DNA of 30,729 nucleotides from Thermoplasmata archaeon (GCA_021828085.1 JAKATE010000004.1:1-30729), one strand, 5' to 3'; shown: positions 7,934-16,165, counted from the first letter of the stretch. Translations and numbers: made by a program. The notes: generated by a model not told the origin, from the letters alone.

Positions 7934-8387
7934 GGGTCCCGGTCGAAAGACGAGGGGAAGTAGAGGCCCTCGAGAGAGAATAGAGGTTGCGTTGAAACGA
8001 GAACAAGCGACGCGTCTCAGCCGTTCGGTCGCATCTAGACGGGCTTCCCCGTCAGGATTGTCGTGGAACTTGAGGAACCAGTTCGGTCACGGCTCCCGGG
8101 GGAGTCTTCGCTACACCGGGGGCGCACCCCCTCTTCGAGCATCCACTACAAGTCCGCTACCACTGCCTCCAACGCCAGAACGACTGGGAGGGCCGTGTCT
8201 TTACCCGTTCGATGGATGCTCCGCGTCGAGCGGAGGATGTCCGAGGAGAGGCACGGCGCCGAGACCCTTTTGCAAGCGTGCCATCTGAGCGAGATCAGAG
8301 AACAGTGTGGCTGGGCGTGCTATCACTTTGCCCGAATGGAGGAGAACATCGCAGCATTGAGGTCGTCGCCCCCGCCGTCCAGAGCAT
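7934..8387. other. Gene-poor part of the accessory patch
   Basis: About 450 bases of lower GC than the core genome with no frame I can support. Plus-strand frames contain plausible-looking fragments (for example around 8130-8330, HYKSATTASNAR in one frame and HLSEIREQCGWACYHFARMEENIAAL in the same frame further on), which might be eroded gene remains, but none shows a recognisable domain. Confidence 0.4.
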
Positions 8388-8395
8388 GTACTTAT
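8388..8395 (+). promoter_or_regulatory. TATA box for the small membrane protein
   Basis: GTACTTAT is centred about 24 bases ahead of ATG 8415 and 36 ahead of ATG 8427, compatible with a leaderless or nearly leaderless transcript. Confidence 0.5.
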
Positions 8396-8414
8396 GCCGC
8401 CTCCCGCCTTCTCG

Positions 8415-8972
8415 ATGGGTCCGTCGATGCGTCGGAGCTTTCTCTACCTGGCCGGCGTCCTCTTCGTCGCAGCCGTCGTGCTCGTCGCTCTTTTCTTCTC
8501 CACCACGGTGAGCGCCCCGATCGGTCCCGGTAGCCCGCTCACCACCCAGTCCTCGGGCCTGGAGATGAAGTTGGGGGCCGTCCACGCGACCGTGGCCTGG
8601 ACCGGGGGGAACGGCTCCGGCACGTTGGTGGCCGTCTTCGCCTGCGGGAGCAGTTCGTCCTGCGTCGGGGCCAACCAATCCGCCGCCCTGGCGATCGGTC
8701 ACGGTAGCTCGGGCACCCTGAGCTTCTCCCTGGACCCCGGTCACTACTACTCCATCCAGTCCAACGTCCCCGTCACCGTCATCGTGGCAGCCGGCGAGCT
8801 TGCCGGCCTGTTCGAGCTGGGGGTTGCCCTCGGGGTGGTCGGGCTGGTCCTGCTCATCCTGGGGATGATCCTCGACCCCCCGAAACCCTCGGCCTCCTCC
8901 CACCCGGCGACGGACCCTACAGAGGCACCCCGGGGGACGAGGGCCTCCGTTGGATCGGCTTCCCCGCCTTAG
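8415..8972 (+). CDS. Small membrane protein with two anchors, unknown function
   Basis: The 185-residue product has an N-terminal hydrophobic helix (FLYLAGVLFVAAVVLVALFF, about residues 8-28), a polar outer domain of about 90 residues rich in Gly, Ser and Thr with a Cys pair (FACGSSSSCVG) that could form a disulfide, and a second helix near the C-terminus (about 134-157), followed by a Pro/Ser-rich cytoplasmic tail. I do not recognise a family; proteins of this layout are common in archaeal envelopes. Start choice: ATG 8415 or 8427; the TATA spacing allows either. It is the first gene of normal GC after the accessory patch and seems to be a single unit. Confidence 0.7.
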   Translation: MGPSMRRSFLYLAGVLFVAAVVLVALFFSTTVSAPIGPGSPLTTQSSGLEMKLGAVHATVAWTGGNGSGTLVAVFACGSSSSCVGANQSAALAIGHGSSGTLSFSLDPGHYYSIQSNVPVTVIVAAGELAGLFELGVALGVVGLVLLILGMILDPPKPSASSHPATDPTEAPRGTRASVGSASPP

Positions 8973-9222
8973 GGATCGCACCTGGGCGCTCCGCTAACAG
9001 AGGCCTGAGGCCCTCCCGGTCCGGTCACCGGGGATCGTTTCGGCGCCTGAGGGAGCCCCGGGGCCGTAGGCGACCCTCCCTCTGGACCCCCCTCCTTCCT
9101 AGGCCAAAGACCTGGGAGGCGCCCCCCGCACTCAGGGCGATAACAAATTCCTGTACTCCAGAAGCCCTTGGGCGCTCCGAAAGATTGAACTACCAGTACA
9201 GCGTGCCACGCGTGAACCTGTC

Positions 9223-9465
9223 ATGGCGAGGGGACGGTACGTAGCCGCCGGCATCCTCATCGTGATCCCCATCATCGTCTTCCTCGCGGTCCCGTTCTAC
9301 AACGTGAAGAACCCCGAGGTGGGGGGCATTCCTTTCTTCTACTGGTGGCAGACGCTCTGGCTAGGGCTCTCGGCGGTCCTGTTCATCATCGCCGCCCTGC
9401 TCATCGACTGGGGGGACAAGGAGGTCGAGGAAGGGGCCGGGGGGTTGATCACGGATGGTCGATAG
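9223..9465 (+). CDS. DUF3311-type small membrane partner of the symporter
   Basis: This 80-residue protein has two membrane helices (about residues 7-26 and 43-62) with PFYNVKNPEVGGIPFFYWWQTLW between them, the pattern of the DUF3311 family. Such proteins are typically encoded directly ahead of sodium:solute symporters and are thought to act as a small accessory subunit. The next gene starts 11 bases before this stop, so translation is coupled. ATG at 9223 gives the expected short basic N-terminus. A clear TATA box is not visible; TGAACTACC near 9186-9194 is a weak candidate. Confidence 0.85.
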   Translation: MARGRYVAAGILIVIPIIVFLAVPFYNVKNPEVGGIPFFYWWQTLWLGLSAVLFIIAALLIDWGDKEVEEGAGGLITDGR

Positions 9466-11077
9466 CGTCACGTGGGTCGTCTTCCTGACCCTCTTCGCGG
9501 TCTTCGCCGCCCTGGGCTTCTGGGCGGCGAGATGGCGGAAGGGGGACCTCAACACCCTCCACGAATGGGCCCTGGCCGGACGGCGGATCGGACCCTGGCT
9601 GATGTTCTTCCTCGTGGGAGCCGACCTGTACACGGCGTACACGTTCATCGCCGTGCCCTCCTCGCTCTATGCGAAGGGCGCGGTCTACTTCTACGCCGTG
9701 CCCTACGTGGCGATCACCTTCGGCATCGCCATGATCGCCATGCCCCGGCTCTGGGCGATCAGCCGCAAGCGCGGCTACATCACGGCGCCGGACTTCATCC
9801 GGGACCGCTTCAAGAGCCGCCCGCTTTCGGTGGCGGTGGCGGCGACGGGGATCGTGGCCGAGCTGCCCTACATCGCGCTCCAGATCGTCGGAATGCAGGC
9901 GGTCTTGGTGGCGATGCTCTACGGCAGTCCGTACAACACCACCCAGATCAGCGACATCGCTCTCATCGTAGCCTTCCTCATCCTCGCCGCCTTCACCTGG
10001 ACCAGCGGGCTCCGAGGGGCCACCCTCACCGCGGTCCTCAAGGACGCGCTGATCTTCCTCACCGTGATCGTGGTGATCGTCGTGGTGGCCACCGCCGGGG
10101 ACTTCTCCAAGGCCTTCACGGCGCACGCGGCCTTCGCGACCCTTCCCACGCAGCTCACGAGCGCGTACTGGAGCCTCTTCGTGATGAGCGCTCTCGCCCT
10201 CTATCTCTATCCTCACGCCATCAACGGCGTGCAGAGCGCGACCAGCGTCAAGGGGCTCCGGCGCAGCACCGCGATGCTCCCCCTCTACGGGCTCGGGCTG
10301 GCCGGGCTCGCCCTCTTCGGGGTGCTGGTCTACGGGATCCCGAGCGCCCTCGCGTACGTCCACCAGTTCCCGGCCTCGTCGGCGGGGACCCAGGTGGTCC
10401 CCGGGCTCATCATCTACACCCTCCCGGACTGGTTCGTCGGGATCGCTTTCCTCGGGATCTTCATCGGCGGGCTCGTCCCGGCCACGATCATGGCCATCTC
10501 CCAGGCCAATCTCCTCACCCGCAACATCCTCAAGGAGGGCTGGAAGACGATGAGCCCCAAGACCGAGACCACCATCGCCAAGTGGTCCTCGGTGATCTTC
10601 AAGTTCCTCGCCCTCGGGTTCGTCTTCCTCATCCCCTCCACCTACGCCATCCAGCTGCAGCTCTTCGGCGGGATCCTCATCCTGCAGATCCTCCCGAGCC
10701 TGTTCTTCGGGCTCTTCCGCTTCCGCCTCAACAAGTGGTCGCTGCTCGCGGGCCTCATCGTCGGCATCCTCTCGGGGCTCTACCTGATGGAGGTGGCGAA
10801 CAACTACTCCTCCTGGGCGACCACGCTGTACAACCAGAGCTACTTCGGCCTGTTCTACATCGGTCTCACGGCCCTCGCCATCAACGTGATCATCGTGCTC
10901 GTCGGGAGCCTCATCGCCCGTGCCGCGCACCAGGCGGACGACGACCCGAGCATCGCCTCGCTCTCCACCCCCGCGCCGGTCTCCTCCTTCTCGGGGCCTG
11001 TCCCCCCCAAGGCCAGCGCTGCACCGCGGGGAGAGGGCAGCGGGGTCACCCCGACCGTCTCGGAGCCTTCCTCCTAG
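9455..11077 (+). CDS. Sodium:solute symporter (SSS family)
   Basis: The 540-residue product has about 13 hydrophobic helices and reads as an SSS-family Na+/solute symporter. Family signs include ALAGRRIGPWLMFFLVGADLYTAYTFI in the first helices, KRGYITAPDFIRDRFKSR after the third, TLTAVLKDALIFLTVIVVIV, and LPDWFVGIAFLGIFIGGLVPATIMAISQANLLTRNI near the middle. The DUF3311 neighbour points to the branch that includes monocarboxylate permeases of the MctP type, but the substrate cannot be read from sequence. The C-terminal tail (about 500-540) is Ser/Pro-rich and likely cytoplasmic. It overlaps the DUF3311 gene by 11 bases. Aconitase elsewhere in the window would suit an organism using organic acids, which is inference only. 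Confidence 0.93.
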   Translation: MVDSVTWVVFLTLFAVFAALGFWAARWRKGDLNTLHEWALAGRRIGPWLMFFLVGADLYTAYTFIAVPSSLYAKGAVYFYAVPYVAITFGIAMIAMPRLWAISRKRGYITAPDFIRDRFKSRPLSVAVAATGIVAELPYIALQIVGMQAVLVAMLYGSPYNTTQISDIALIVAFLILAAFTWTSGLRGATLTAVLKDALIFLTVIVVIVVVATAGDFSKAFTAHAAFATLPTQLTSAYWSLFVMSALALYLYPHAINGVQSATSVKGLRRSTAMLPLYGLGLAGLALFGVLVYGIPSALAYVHQFPASSAGTQVVPGLIIYTLPDWFVGIAFLGIFIGGLVPATIMAISQANLLTRNILKEGWKTMSPKTETTIAKWSSVIFKFLALGFVFLIPSTYAIQLQLFGGILILQILPSLFFGLFRFRLNKWSLLAGLIVGILSGLYLMEVANNYSSWATTLYNQSYFGLFYIGLTALAINVIIVLVGSLIARAAHQADDDPSIASLSTPAPVSSFSGPVPPKASAAPRGEGSGVTPTVSEPSS

Positions 11078-11185
11078 GCCCTCCGGCACTCCCCGGCTGC
11101 GGATCTCCGGCCGGTCTCCCCTCGTGGTCGCGGCGCACGCTCAGGTCCGGCGACCGCGCCCTGGAGGCCTGGTCCCCGGGCGGGA

Positions 11186-12094
11186 TCAATCCCCCCGGGG
11201 AGGTGGGGGGGCGTCCGCCACCACATCCCGCCCCGTGAGGAAGATGCCCGCAGAGACGAGGACGACCCCGAGCGCTTGGAAGACCGTGAGCCCCTCCCCG
11301 AAGATGGCCGCGGAGGCGACCAGGGCCACCACCGGCACGGCGAAGGTGAAGTTGCTCAAGGTCGATGCGTGCAACCTCTCGAGCAGTGCGAACCAGAGCA
11401 CGTAGGCAAGCGTGGTGCCGATGAGCCCCATGTAGAGCACCACCTCGATGAGCTGCGGGGCCGGGGACCCATAGCCGCCGGGCTGGAGGGCCACCGCGGC
11501 GACCAGGAGACCGCCGGAGCCCCCGGCGAGCTGGTAGGCGTTCGCCGTCCAGAAGGTCCCGGCACGGAAGCGTCGCTTGAAGAGCACTGTGGCGAGGGCC
11601 CAGCAGACCGCGCCCCCCAGGATCTCGAGGAGGGCGAAGCCATCCACCCCCGGGCCGAAGAGCGTCCAGACCTGCGTCACCAGGAGGATCCCGGAGAAGC
11701 CCGCGACGACCGAGACCCACTCGAGGTTCCGGAGCCGTCGATGGAGCAACGGGGCGGAGAGGAGCGAGACCCAGAGCGGGAAGGTGTAGATGACCACGGA
11801 GGTCTCCCCGGGGGCGACGTGGGAGGCCCCCTCGAACCAGAGACCGAAGAACAGGCCGGTGTTCACCAGCCCCAGCAGCATCGCGTCGCGCTTCCCGGCC
11901 CGGTCCAGGGTCCCCCCGGACGGAAGGAAGAGCATCAGGACGGAGACGCCCGCGAGCCCCACCCCGGCCCGGAAGAAGGCGAGCCAGAGACCCGAGGAGT
12001 ACTCCAGGCCGAGGCGGACGAACGGGTAGTTCAGGCCCCAGGCCACCGCCAGCGCAGCGAAGGCGAGCCCCTGGTAGACCCGGGTCCGGTTCAA
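11186..12094 (-). CDS. EamA/DMT-superfamily transporter
   Basis: The 302-residue product has ten predicted helices in two EamA repeats. Repeat one begins LAFAALAVAWGLNYPFVRLGLEYSSGLWLAFFRAG and includes ETSVVIYTFPLWVSLLSAPLL; repeat two includes ILGGAVCWALATVLFKRRF and LIGTTLAYVLWFALLERLHAST followed by VPVVALVASAAIFGEGLTVFQALGVVLVSAGI. These are typical of drug/metabolite exporters, with amino acids or small metabolites as common substrates. The start is TTG at 12094: it has a GAGGTGA Shine-Dalgarno motif six bases upstream, which settles the choice. A TATA box at 12147-12152 and a perfect palindrome at the predicted transcription start suggest control by a repressor. Confidence 0.92.
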   Translation of the reverse strand: MNRTRVYQGLAFAALAVAWGLNYPFVRLGLEYSSGLWLAFFRAGVGLAGVSVLMLFLPSGGTLDRAGKRDAMLLGLVNTGLFFGLWFEGASHVAPGETSVVIYTFPLWVSLLSAPLLHRRLRNLEWVSVVAGFSGILLVTQVWTLFGPGVDGFALLEILGGAVCWALATVLFKRRFRAGTFWTANAYQLAGGSGGLLVAAVALQPGGYGSPAPQLIEVVLYMGLIGTTLAYVLWFALLERLHASTLSNFTFAVPVVALVASAAIFGEGLTVFQALGVVLVSAGIFLTGRDVVADAPPPPRGD

Positions 12095-12105
12095 GGGTGG
12101 TCACC

Positions 12106-12121
12106 TCTCCCCGCGGGGAGA
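12106..12121. promoter_or_regulatory. Perfect 16-bp palindrome at the predicted start of the DMT transcript
   Basis: TCTCCCCGCGGGGAGA is a perfect inverted repeat. The minus-strand TATA box at 12147-12152 predicts transcription start near 12122, so the palindrome covers the first transcribed bases and also contains part of the Shine-Dalgarno region. This is where archaeal repressors often bind; an RNA hairpin masking the ribosome site is the alternative. The remaining 318-base gap to the MFS gene shows only a second small hairpin (12202-12217, six-base stem with CGAA loop). Confidence 0.5.
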
Positions 12122-12146
12122 CTCCGCACCGTGGAGACGCGAGCGG

Positions 12147-12152
12147 TAAGAG
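12147..12152 (-). promoter_or_regulatory. TATA box for the DMT transporter
   Basis: CTCTTA on the minus strand, giving a leader of about 28 bases before the TTG start. Confidence 0.45.
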
Positions 12153-12383
12153 TCTTCGCTGTCCGTCCAACGGCTCCGGAACGCCGAGGGGGGTGGACCT
12201 CCCTCCTCGAAAGGAGGCTCGGAGCTCTCGGAAAGAGGGAAGAAGCCCGGCCCCCGGGCGGTCCGAGGGGGTCTCCCCGCTCTTCCGGCCGCCGGCGCAT
12301 CGTCGGGCCCGAGTGCCCTCCACCCCCCGGCGGCTCGTACGGGCTTTCCGCTCCCGCCGCATTCCCTTTGTGAACCAGAACAT

Positions 12384-12389
12384 CTCTAT
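12384..12389 (+). promoter_or_regulatory. TATA box for the MFS transporter
   Basis: CTCTAT is centred 26-27 bases before ATG 12413, predicting a leaderless transcript. Confidence 0.5.
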
Positions 12390-12412
12390 CCTCGCCCTCG
12401 GCTCACGACCCG

Positions 12413-13672
12413 ATGTCCCCCGCGGATCCCGGGCCGGCCCTCCGAGCCGTTTCCCGGCTCGATGGGTACCGCGAGCTCCTGCGGAACCGCCAGTATCTGA
12501 TGTATCTGAGCTCGGCCGTCCTCGCCTCCACCGGGTACTCCGTCTACGCGCTCAGTGTCCCCTGGCTCGCCCTCGAGCTCGACCGGAGCTTCCTCTTCCT
12601 GGGAGCGGTGCTCTTCGTCGAGTACGGCATCTACACCCTCACCTTTCTGGTGGCCCCCTGGATCGACCGCGCCCGGGACAAGCGCACGATCTTCCTCGCC
12701 TGTTACCCGCTCATGGCGCTGGGGGCCCTCACCCTCGGGTTCGGACTCCTCCGGGGGGATCTCTCCCCGGTGGAGGTCCTGGCCCTGGTGGGGGCGATCT
12801 CCCTCCTTTGGGATTTCGCCTGGGGGGCGTACAACGTGGTCCCCGCCCTCCTCCTCCCCCGCGACCAGTTCTTCCGTGCGGAGGGGCTCGGCGGACTCCT
12901 GGGCGGAGTCACGGGGATCGCCGGCACCTCCGTCGGTGCCCTGCTCGTGGTCGTCGTGGGGCCCCCCGGCGGGATGTTCCTCTACGCGTTCCTCCTCGTG
13001 GCAGGGACCCTTCTCGCCCTCCCGGTGGCGATCCCCTCCCGCGAGGGGCCCCGGGGGGAACGGTTCCTCGCGGCGCTGCGGGAGGGATGGGGTTACTTCC
13101 GTACCTCGAGTTCCCAAGTCCTCCGGGCGCTCGTCCCCGTGGAGCTCCTGCGCGGTTTCCTGTTCGCCGGACCCACGCTGCTCATCACCCTGATCGCCAC
13201 CGTGTCGCTCCGGTCGGACCGGTCGGCGTATGGCCTGCTCTACGCGGGGTGGGTCCTGGGGGGGATCGCCCTCGGCCTCGCCCTCGGGGAGCTCAACCCC
13301 CGGCGCCGCGTCGGCCACGTCCTCGTCGCAGCGCTCTTCGCCGAGGGGGGAGCCACCCTGGTCGCCGTCCTTCTCGCCGGTCAGCCGCTCGTCGCCGTGG
13401 TCGCCTGGTTCGTGGCCGGCGCCGCCGCGGGGGCCTACACCAACACGAAGTACTCCTTCCTCCGCGGGGCGTTCCCGACCGGCTCGCTGGCCCGCATCAG
13501 CTCGAACCTCTACCTCTTCACCGGCAGCGCCAGTGCGCTCGGCGCCCTCCTCCTGGGCTCCCTCGCCGGGGAGCTCCCGGTAGAGACCTTCGGCGTCTTG
13601 GTCGCGGGGGGTTTTCTTCTCGTCGGGGCCCTCTCGGCGGTCCGGGGGCCGTTGCGGACCGCCGCCTTCTGA
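12413..13672 (+). CDS. MFS transporter
   Basis: The 419-residue product has 12 hydrophobic segments. The start NRQYLMYLSSAVLASTGYSVYALSVPWLALEL is the usual first helix pair of MFS efflux-type carriers, and APWIDRARDKRTIFLACYPLMA is the conserved loop between helices 2 and 3 (DRxxxKR motif A). A second-half start near RALVPVELLRGFLFAGPTLLITLIA follows a basic central loop. Substrate unknown; the layout is that of a multidrug or metabolite exporter. ATG 12413 lies at the right distance from a TATA box. It is transcribed away from the DMT gene and converges on the pseudo-receiver gene. Confidence 0.9.
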   Translation: MSPADPGPALRAVSRLDGYRELLRNRQYLMYLSSAVLASTGYSVYALSVPWLALELDRSFLFLGAVLFVEYGIYTLTFLVAPWIDRARDKRTIFLACYPLMALGALTLGFGLLRGDLSPVEVLALVGAISLLWDFAWGAYNVVPALLLPRDQFFRAEGLGGLLGGVTGIAGTSVGALLVVVVGPPGGMFLYAFLLVAGTLLALPVAIPSREGPRGERFLAALREGWGYFRTSSSQVLRALVPVELLRGFLFAGPTLLITLIATVSLRSDRSAYGLLYAGWVLGGIALGLALGELNPRRRVGHVLVAALFAEGGATLVAVLLAGQPLVAVVAWFVAGAAAGAYTNTKYSFLRGAFPTGSLARISSNLYLFTGSASALGALLLGSLAGELPVETFGVLVAGGFLLVGALSAVRGPLRTAAF

Positions 13673-13755
13673 TCAGGAGGTCCCGCGCCGGCCTCCCGGG
13701 GTCAACGCCCCGGGTCCGGGTCTTGTGGGGGCTCCGACGGCTGGGGGTCCGGGAG

Positions 13756-14145
13756 TCAGGAGGTCGGGGCGTGGAGGGGCTGGGGTTCCCGCGGGGGCAG
13801 CCGTTCGATCTCCCCGAGGAGGCTGGAAGGGGTGAGGGGGAGCGGGACCGGTACGACCGGCCAGGGTTCGGAGAGCTCGGGCCAGTCCCGAGGGCGGCCC
13901 ACCACGAGGATGGGTACGACCCCATGGGGGGGCAATCGGACCATCTTGAGCTCCTGGAGGAGGCCGGAGAACTGGTAGTTGCACGCGTCCACCAACGCAT
14001 CGAACTTGGAGGGGAGACGCGCCTCGCGCAGGGCCTCCCGGACCGAGGTCGCCGGGAGTACCCGGTGCCCGCAGGCCTCCAGGAGGTCCTGGATGGCCTG
14101 GCCCAGCGTCGAGGTCTCCTTGAGCAGCAGGATCGAGCGCCCCAT
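13756..14145 (-). CDS. Degenerate receiver-domain protein (pseudo-receiver)
   Basis: The 129-residue product has the alternating beta/alpha pattern of a CheY-like receiver: ILLLKETSTLGQAIQDLLEACGHRVLPATSVREALREA, FDALVDACNYQ, VVPILVVGRP, PVVPVPLPLTPSSLLGEIERL. An Asp at about residue 53 lines up with the phospho-acceptor, but the paired acidic residues after strand 1 are replaced by Lys-Glu and the conserved Lys after strand 5 is missing. It therefore probably does not bind Mg2+ or become phosphorylated normally. ATG 14145 starts directly on strand 1; an in-frame upstream ATG at 14220 would add an unlikely tail. It is transcribed divergently from a genuine response regulator 122 bases away and may dimerise with, or modulate, that system. 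TATA-like CTTAC lies at about 14174-14179. Confidence 0.7.
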   Translation of the reverse strand: MGRSILLLKETSTLGQAIQDLLEACGHRVLPATSVREALREARLPSKFDALVDACNYQFSGLLQELKMVRLPPHGVVPILVVGRPRDWPELSEPWPVVPVPLPLTPSSLLGEIERLPPREPQPLHAPTS

Positions 14146-14238
14146 GTACTCAGTGCTAAGGCAGGCCTGCCAAGTAAGCTCACGGTCAAGCCCTGTTGAC
14201 CGAGGGCCTCGCTCGGTCAATCGGGGCCCACGTCAGGG

Positions 14239-14244
14239 TCTTAA
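14239..14244 (+). promoter_or_regulatory. TATA box for the response regulator
   Basis: TCTTAA is centred 26 bases before the GTG at 14268, which supports that start and a leaderless transcript. Confidence 0.6.
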
Positions 14245-14267
14245 CCCCTCCTCCACGTCCTCGGGCC

Positions 14268-15311
14268 GTGCGGCTCCTCATCGTGGACGACGACGAGGTC
14301 TTCCGGGGCGAGCTCTCCGATCTGCTCTCCGAGGACGGCCACAGCGTGGTGACGGCTCCTTCCGTGCAGAAGGCGCTCCTCGCCCTCGAACAGGAGGACG
14401 TGGACGTCCTCCTGACCGACCTGAGGATGCCCCGCCAGAGCGGCATGTCCCTCCTCCGGGAGGTCCGCGAGCGCTGGCCCCGGCTCTACGTGGTGATGAT
14501 CACCGGCTACGCTACCGTGGAAACGGCCGTAGAGGCGATGAGGCTCGGCGCCTTCGATTACATCCAGAAGCCCTTCCAGTCCGAACGCGTCCGAAGGGTG
14601 CTGCTGAGCATCCAGCAGGACCAGGTCTTCCGGGGCCAGATCGGCCCGGTCTCCAGCCCCGGCGCTCTGGCGCGCCAGTGGTCCCAGGACGGGTCCGGCC
14701 CGGTCCTCCTCCTGGCCTCCACCCCGAGCGCGCACCCGATCCCTGGGGTCACCTACGAGCCGCTCGACCCGGCCAATCCCTACAAGGTGCAGGAGAGCGT
14801 GCGGGCCTTCGTCGAGAAGCACCCGCACGGCAGCGTGGTCATCGCGGACGTCCACCAGCTGCTGAGCGGCCACCGTCTGGACGACATCGTCTCCCTGGTG
14901 GAACAGGTCCAAGGGATGCTCGGGAGGGGGGGGAAGCTCGCCCTGGGCCTGGACCCTCAGAGGGTCCCGGCCCCGAGCCTCCTGGCCCTCCGGGCGGTCC
15001 TTGCGCGCGCCTCGGTACAGAGCACCGTCGAGGGCCTGTCGAGCCCGATCCGCCGCTCGGTCCTCCGGCGCCTGTCGGATGGGCGCTGCTCCTTCACCGA
15101 GCTCATGCACGCCGTGGGTCTGGAGGACTCCCCAAAGCTCTCCTTCCATCTCCACCGCCTGGAGGAGGCGGGGCTGATCGCCCACTCCCAGGAGGTCTAC
15201 GCCCTCACCGACAAGGGCAGGACCTGTCTCAAGCTCCTGCTCGACCTCGACGCGCTCGGCACAGGGAACGCGAAGGAGAGCAGCCTCCTGGTGGGCACCA
15301 CGGCCGGGTAG
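14268..15311 (+). CDS. Response regulator: receiver - DUF835 - winged helix
   Basis: The 347-residue product has three parts. Residues 1-115 form an intact receiver: Asp7-Asp9 after strand 1 (LLIVDDDE), phospho-acceptor Asp51 (LLTDLRMP), Thr79 (MITGYA) and Lys101 (YIQKPF). About 145-250 look like a DUF835 domain (PVLLLAS, VTYEPLDPANPYKVQESVRAFVEKHPHGSVVIADVHQLLSGHRLDDIVSLVEQV, KLALGLDP), a family frequent in archaeal sensor proteins. About 258-330 form an ArsR-like winged helix (SSPIRRSVLRRLSDG, LSFHLHRLEEAGLI, YALTDKGRTCLKLL) that should bind DNA. A receiver with a DNA-binding output is uncommon in archaea. GTG 14268 starts right at strand 1 and has a TATA box 26 bases upstream. The PAS-type kinase at 17447 is a possible partner. 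Confidence 0.9.
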   Translation: MRLLIVDDDEVFRGELSDLLSEDGHSVVTAPSVQKALLALEQEDVDVLLTDLRMPRQSGMSLLREVRERWPRLYVVMITGYATVETAVEAMRLGAFDYIQKPFQSERVRRVLLSIQQDQVFRGQIGPVSSPGALARQWSQDGSGPVLLLASTPSAHPIPGVTYEPLDPANPYKVQESVRAFVEKHPHGSVVIADVHQLLSGHRLDDIVSLVEQVQGMLGRGGKLALGLDPQRVPAPSLLALRAVLARASVQSTVEGLSSPIRRSVLRRLSDGRCSFTELMHAVGLEDSPKLSFHLHRLEEAGLIAHSQEVYALTDKGRTCLKLLLDLDALGTGNAKESSLLVGTTAG

Positions 15312-15374
15312 GCCGCGGCCCCGGCTCCAATCCCGGCGCCCACCGGAGCCACAGAGTACTTGGGGTCCGTGCGC

Positions 15375-16103
15375 TCAGTTCCCGGAGCGGTCCTTCCTCC
15401 GCTGGTTCTCCTCGCGGACCGCCTCGTTGGCGGCGCGGATCCTTCGGAGCTCCCGGTGGAAGCTCCTCAGCGCGTCCCCGCGGAGTCCCACGACCATCTC
15501 CCCATCCCCCATCTCCGTGTAGATGCGCGACCCGGCGCAGCCCACCGAGATGGCCAGGGGCTTTCCCTGCCGGAGGAGGGGGACGAGCGAGCACATCGGT
15601 CGGAGCACCATCGGGGGCGGGCTCCAGGGGCCGCCCAACCGATGGGCCGTCTCCAGGACGTACATCAGCGCCCGGGCCCGGACGAACAGCAGGGCGGCGG
15701 AGACCTCCCCGGGGCCGGCTCCGAGAGGCGCGTAGCTCACCCACTCCGGGGCCTGCGGGTTGTGGGGGATCGAGCCCGCCTCCCCCGGGAGGAGGTATCC
15801 TTCCTCCTCCATGCTCTTCAGCGTGGTCTTCAAGCGCTCCCCCCAGGCACCCTCGGGCTTCTCCCCCAGGACGAACGCCCCGATCTCGCACTCCTCGTGG
15901 AGCCTCTGGGCCACCTGGAAGGAGCGGCTCCGTCCTTGCGCGAAATAGGTGCAGACCGAGGGGGCCGCCTGCTCGAGCCGTTCGGTGCCTGCGAGGGGCT
16001 GGTCCAGGTAGGAGATCCCCACGGGGGGCGAGTCCAGCTCCAGATCCCGGGTCAGTTCGGAGGCCACGCGGGTCAGGGCGACCGGTTCGGAGGGCTCGGA
16101 CAT
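15375..16103 (-). CDS. DUF169 family protein
   Basis: The 242-residue product matches the DUF169 pattern: LELDSPPVGISYLD near the start, a Cys in APSVCTYFAQGRSRSFQVAQRLHEECEIGAFVLG, SYAPLGAGPGEVSAALLFVRARALMYVLETAH, a Cys in RPMCSLVPLLRQGKPLAISVGCAGSRIYTEMGDGEMVVGL. The conserved cysteines and glycine-rich SVGCAGSR suggest binding of a metal or cofactor, but the family has no settled function. No signal or membrane helix is seen. Its ATG 16103 is 26 bases from a minus-strand TATA-like GGTAATC (16126-16132), so it has its own leaderless promoter even though a methyltransferase gene lies 62 bases upstream on the same strand. Confidence 0.85.
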   Translation of the reverse strand: MSEPSEPVALTRVASELTRDLELDSPPVGISYLDQPLAGTERLEQAAPSVCTYFAQGRSRSFQVAQRLHEECEIGAFVLGEKPEGAWGERLKTTLKSMEEEGYLLPGEAGSIPHNPQAPEWVSYAPLGAGPGEVSAALLFVRARALMYVLETAHRLGGPWSPPPMVLRPMCSLVPLLRQGKPLAISVGCAGSRIYTEMGDGEMVVGLRGDALRSFHRELRRIRAANEAVREENQRRKDRSGN

Positions 16104-16125
16104 GTCCCGGGGAGGGCTACCGGTC

Positions 16126-16132
16126 GATTACC
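16126..16132 (-). promoter_or_regulatory. TATA-like element for the DUF169 gene
   Basis: GGTAATC on the minus strand, centred 26 bases before ATG 16103. Confidence 0.45.
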
Positions 16133-16165
16133 CTTCCGTGCTCCTGCCTATCGCTGTCCCTCCGG

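Noticed and set aside
5137..8390. tRNA-targeted integration with attachment-site repeats
   Set aside because: No second copy of the tRNA-Val 3' end and no integrase were seen, so attachment sites are not annotated; only the composition change is reported.
9449..11089. Minus-strand frame of 546 codons opposite the symporter
   Set aside because: Asp/Glu/Gly/Arg-rich shadow of a clear membrane transporter.
15312..15374. Hairpin GGCTCC/GGAGCC between convergent genes as a terminator
   Set aside because: Only a six-base stem with a long loop and no T run; expected by chance at this GC content.
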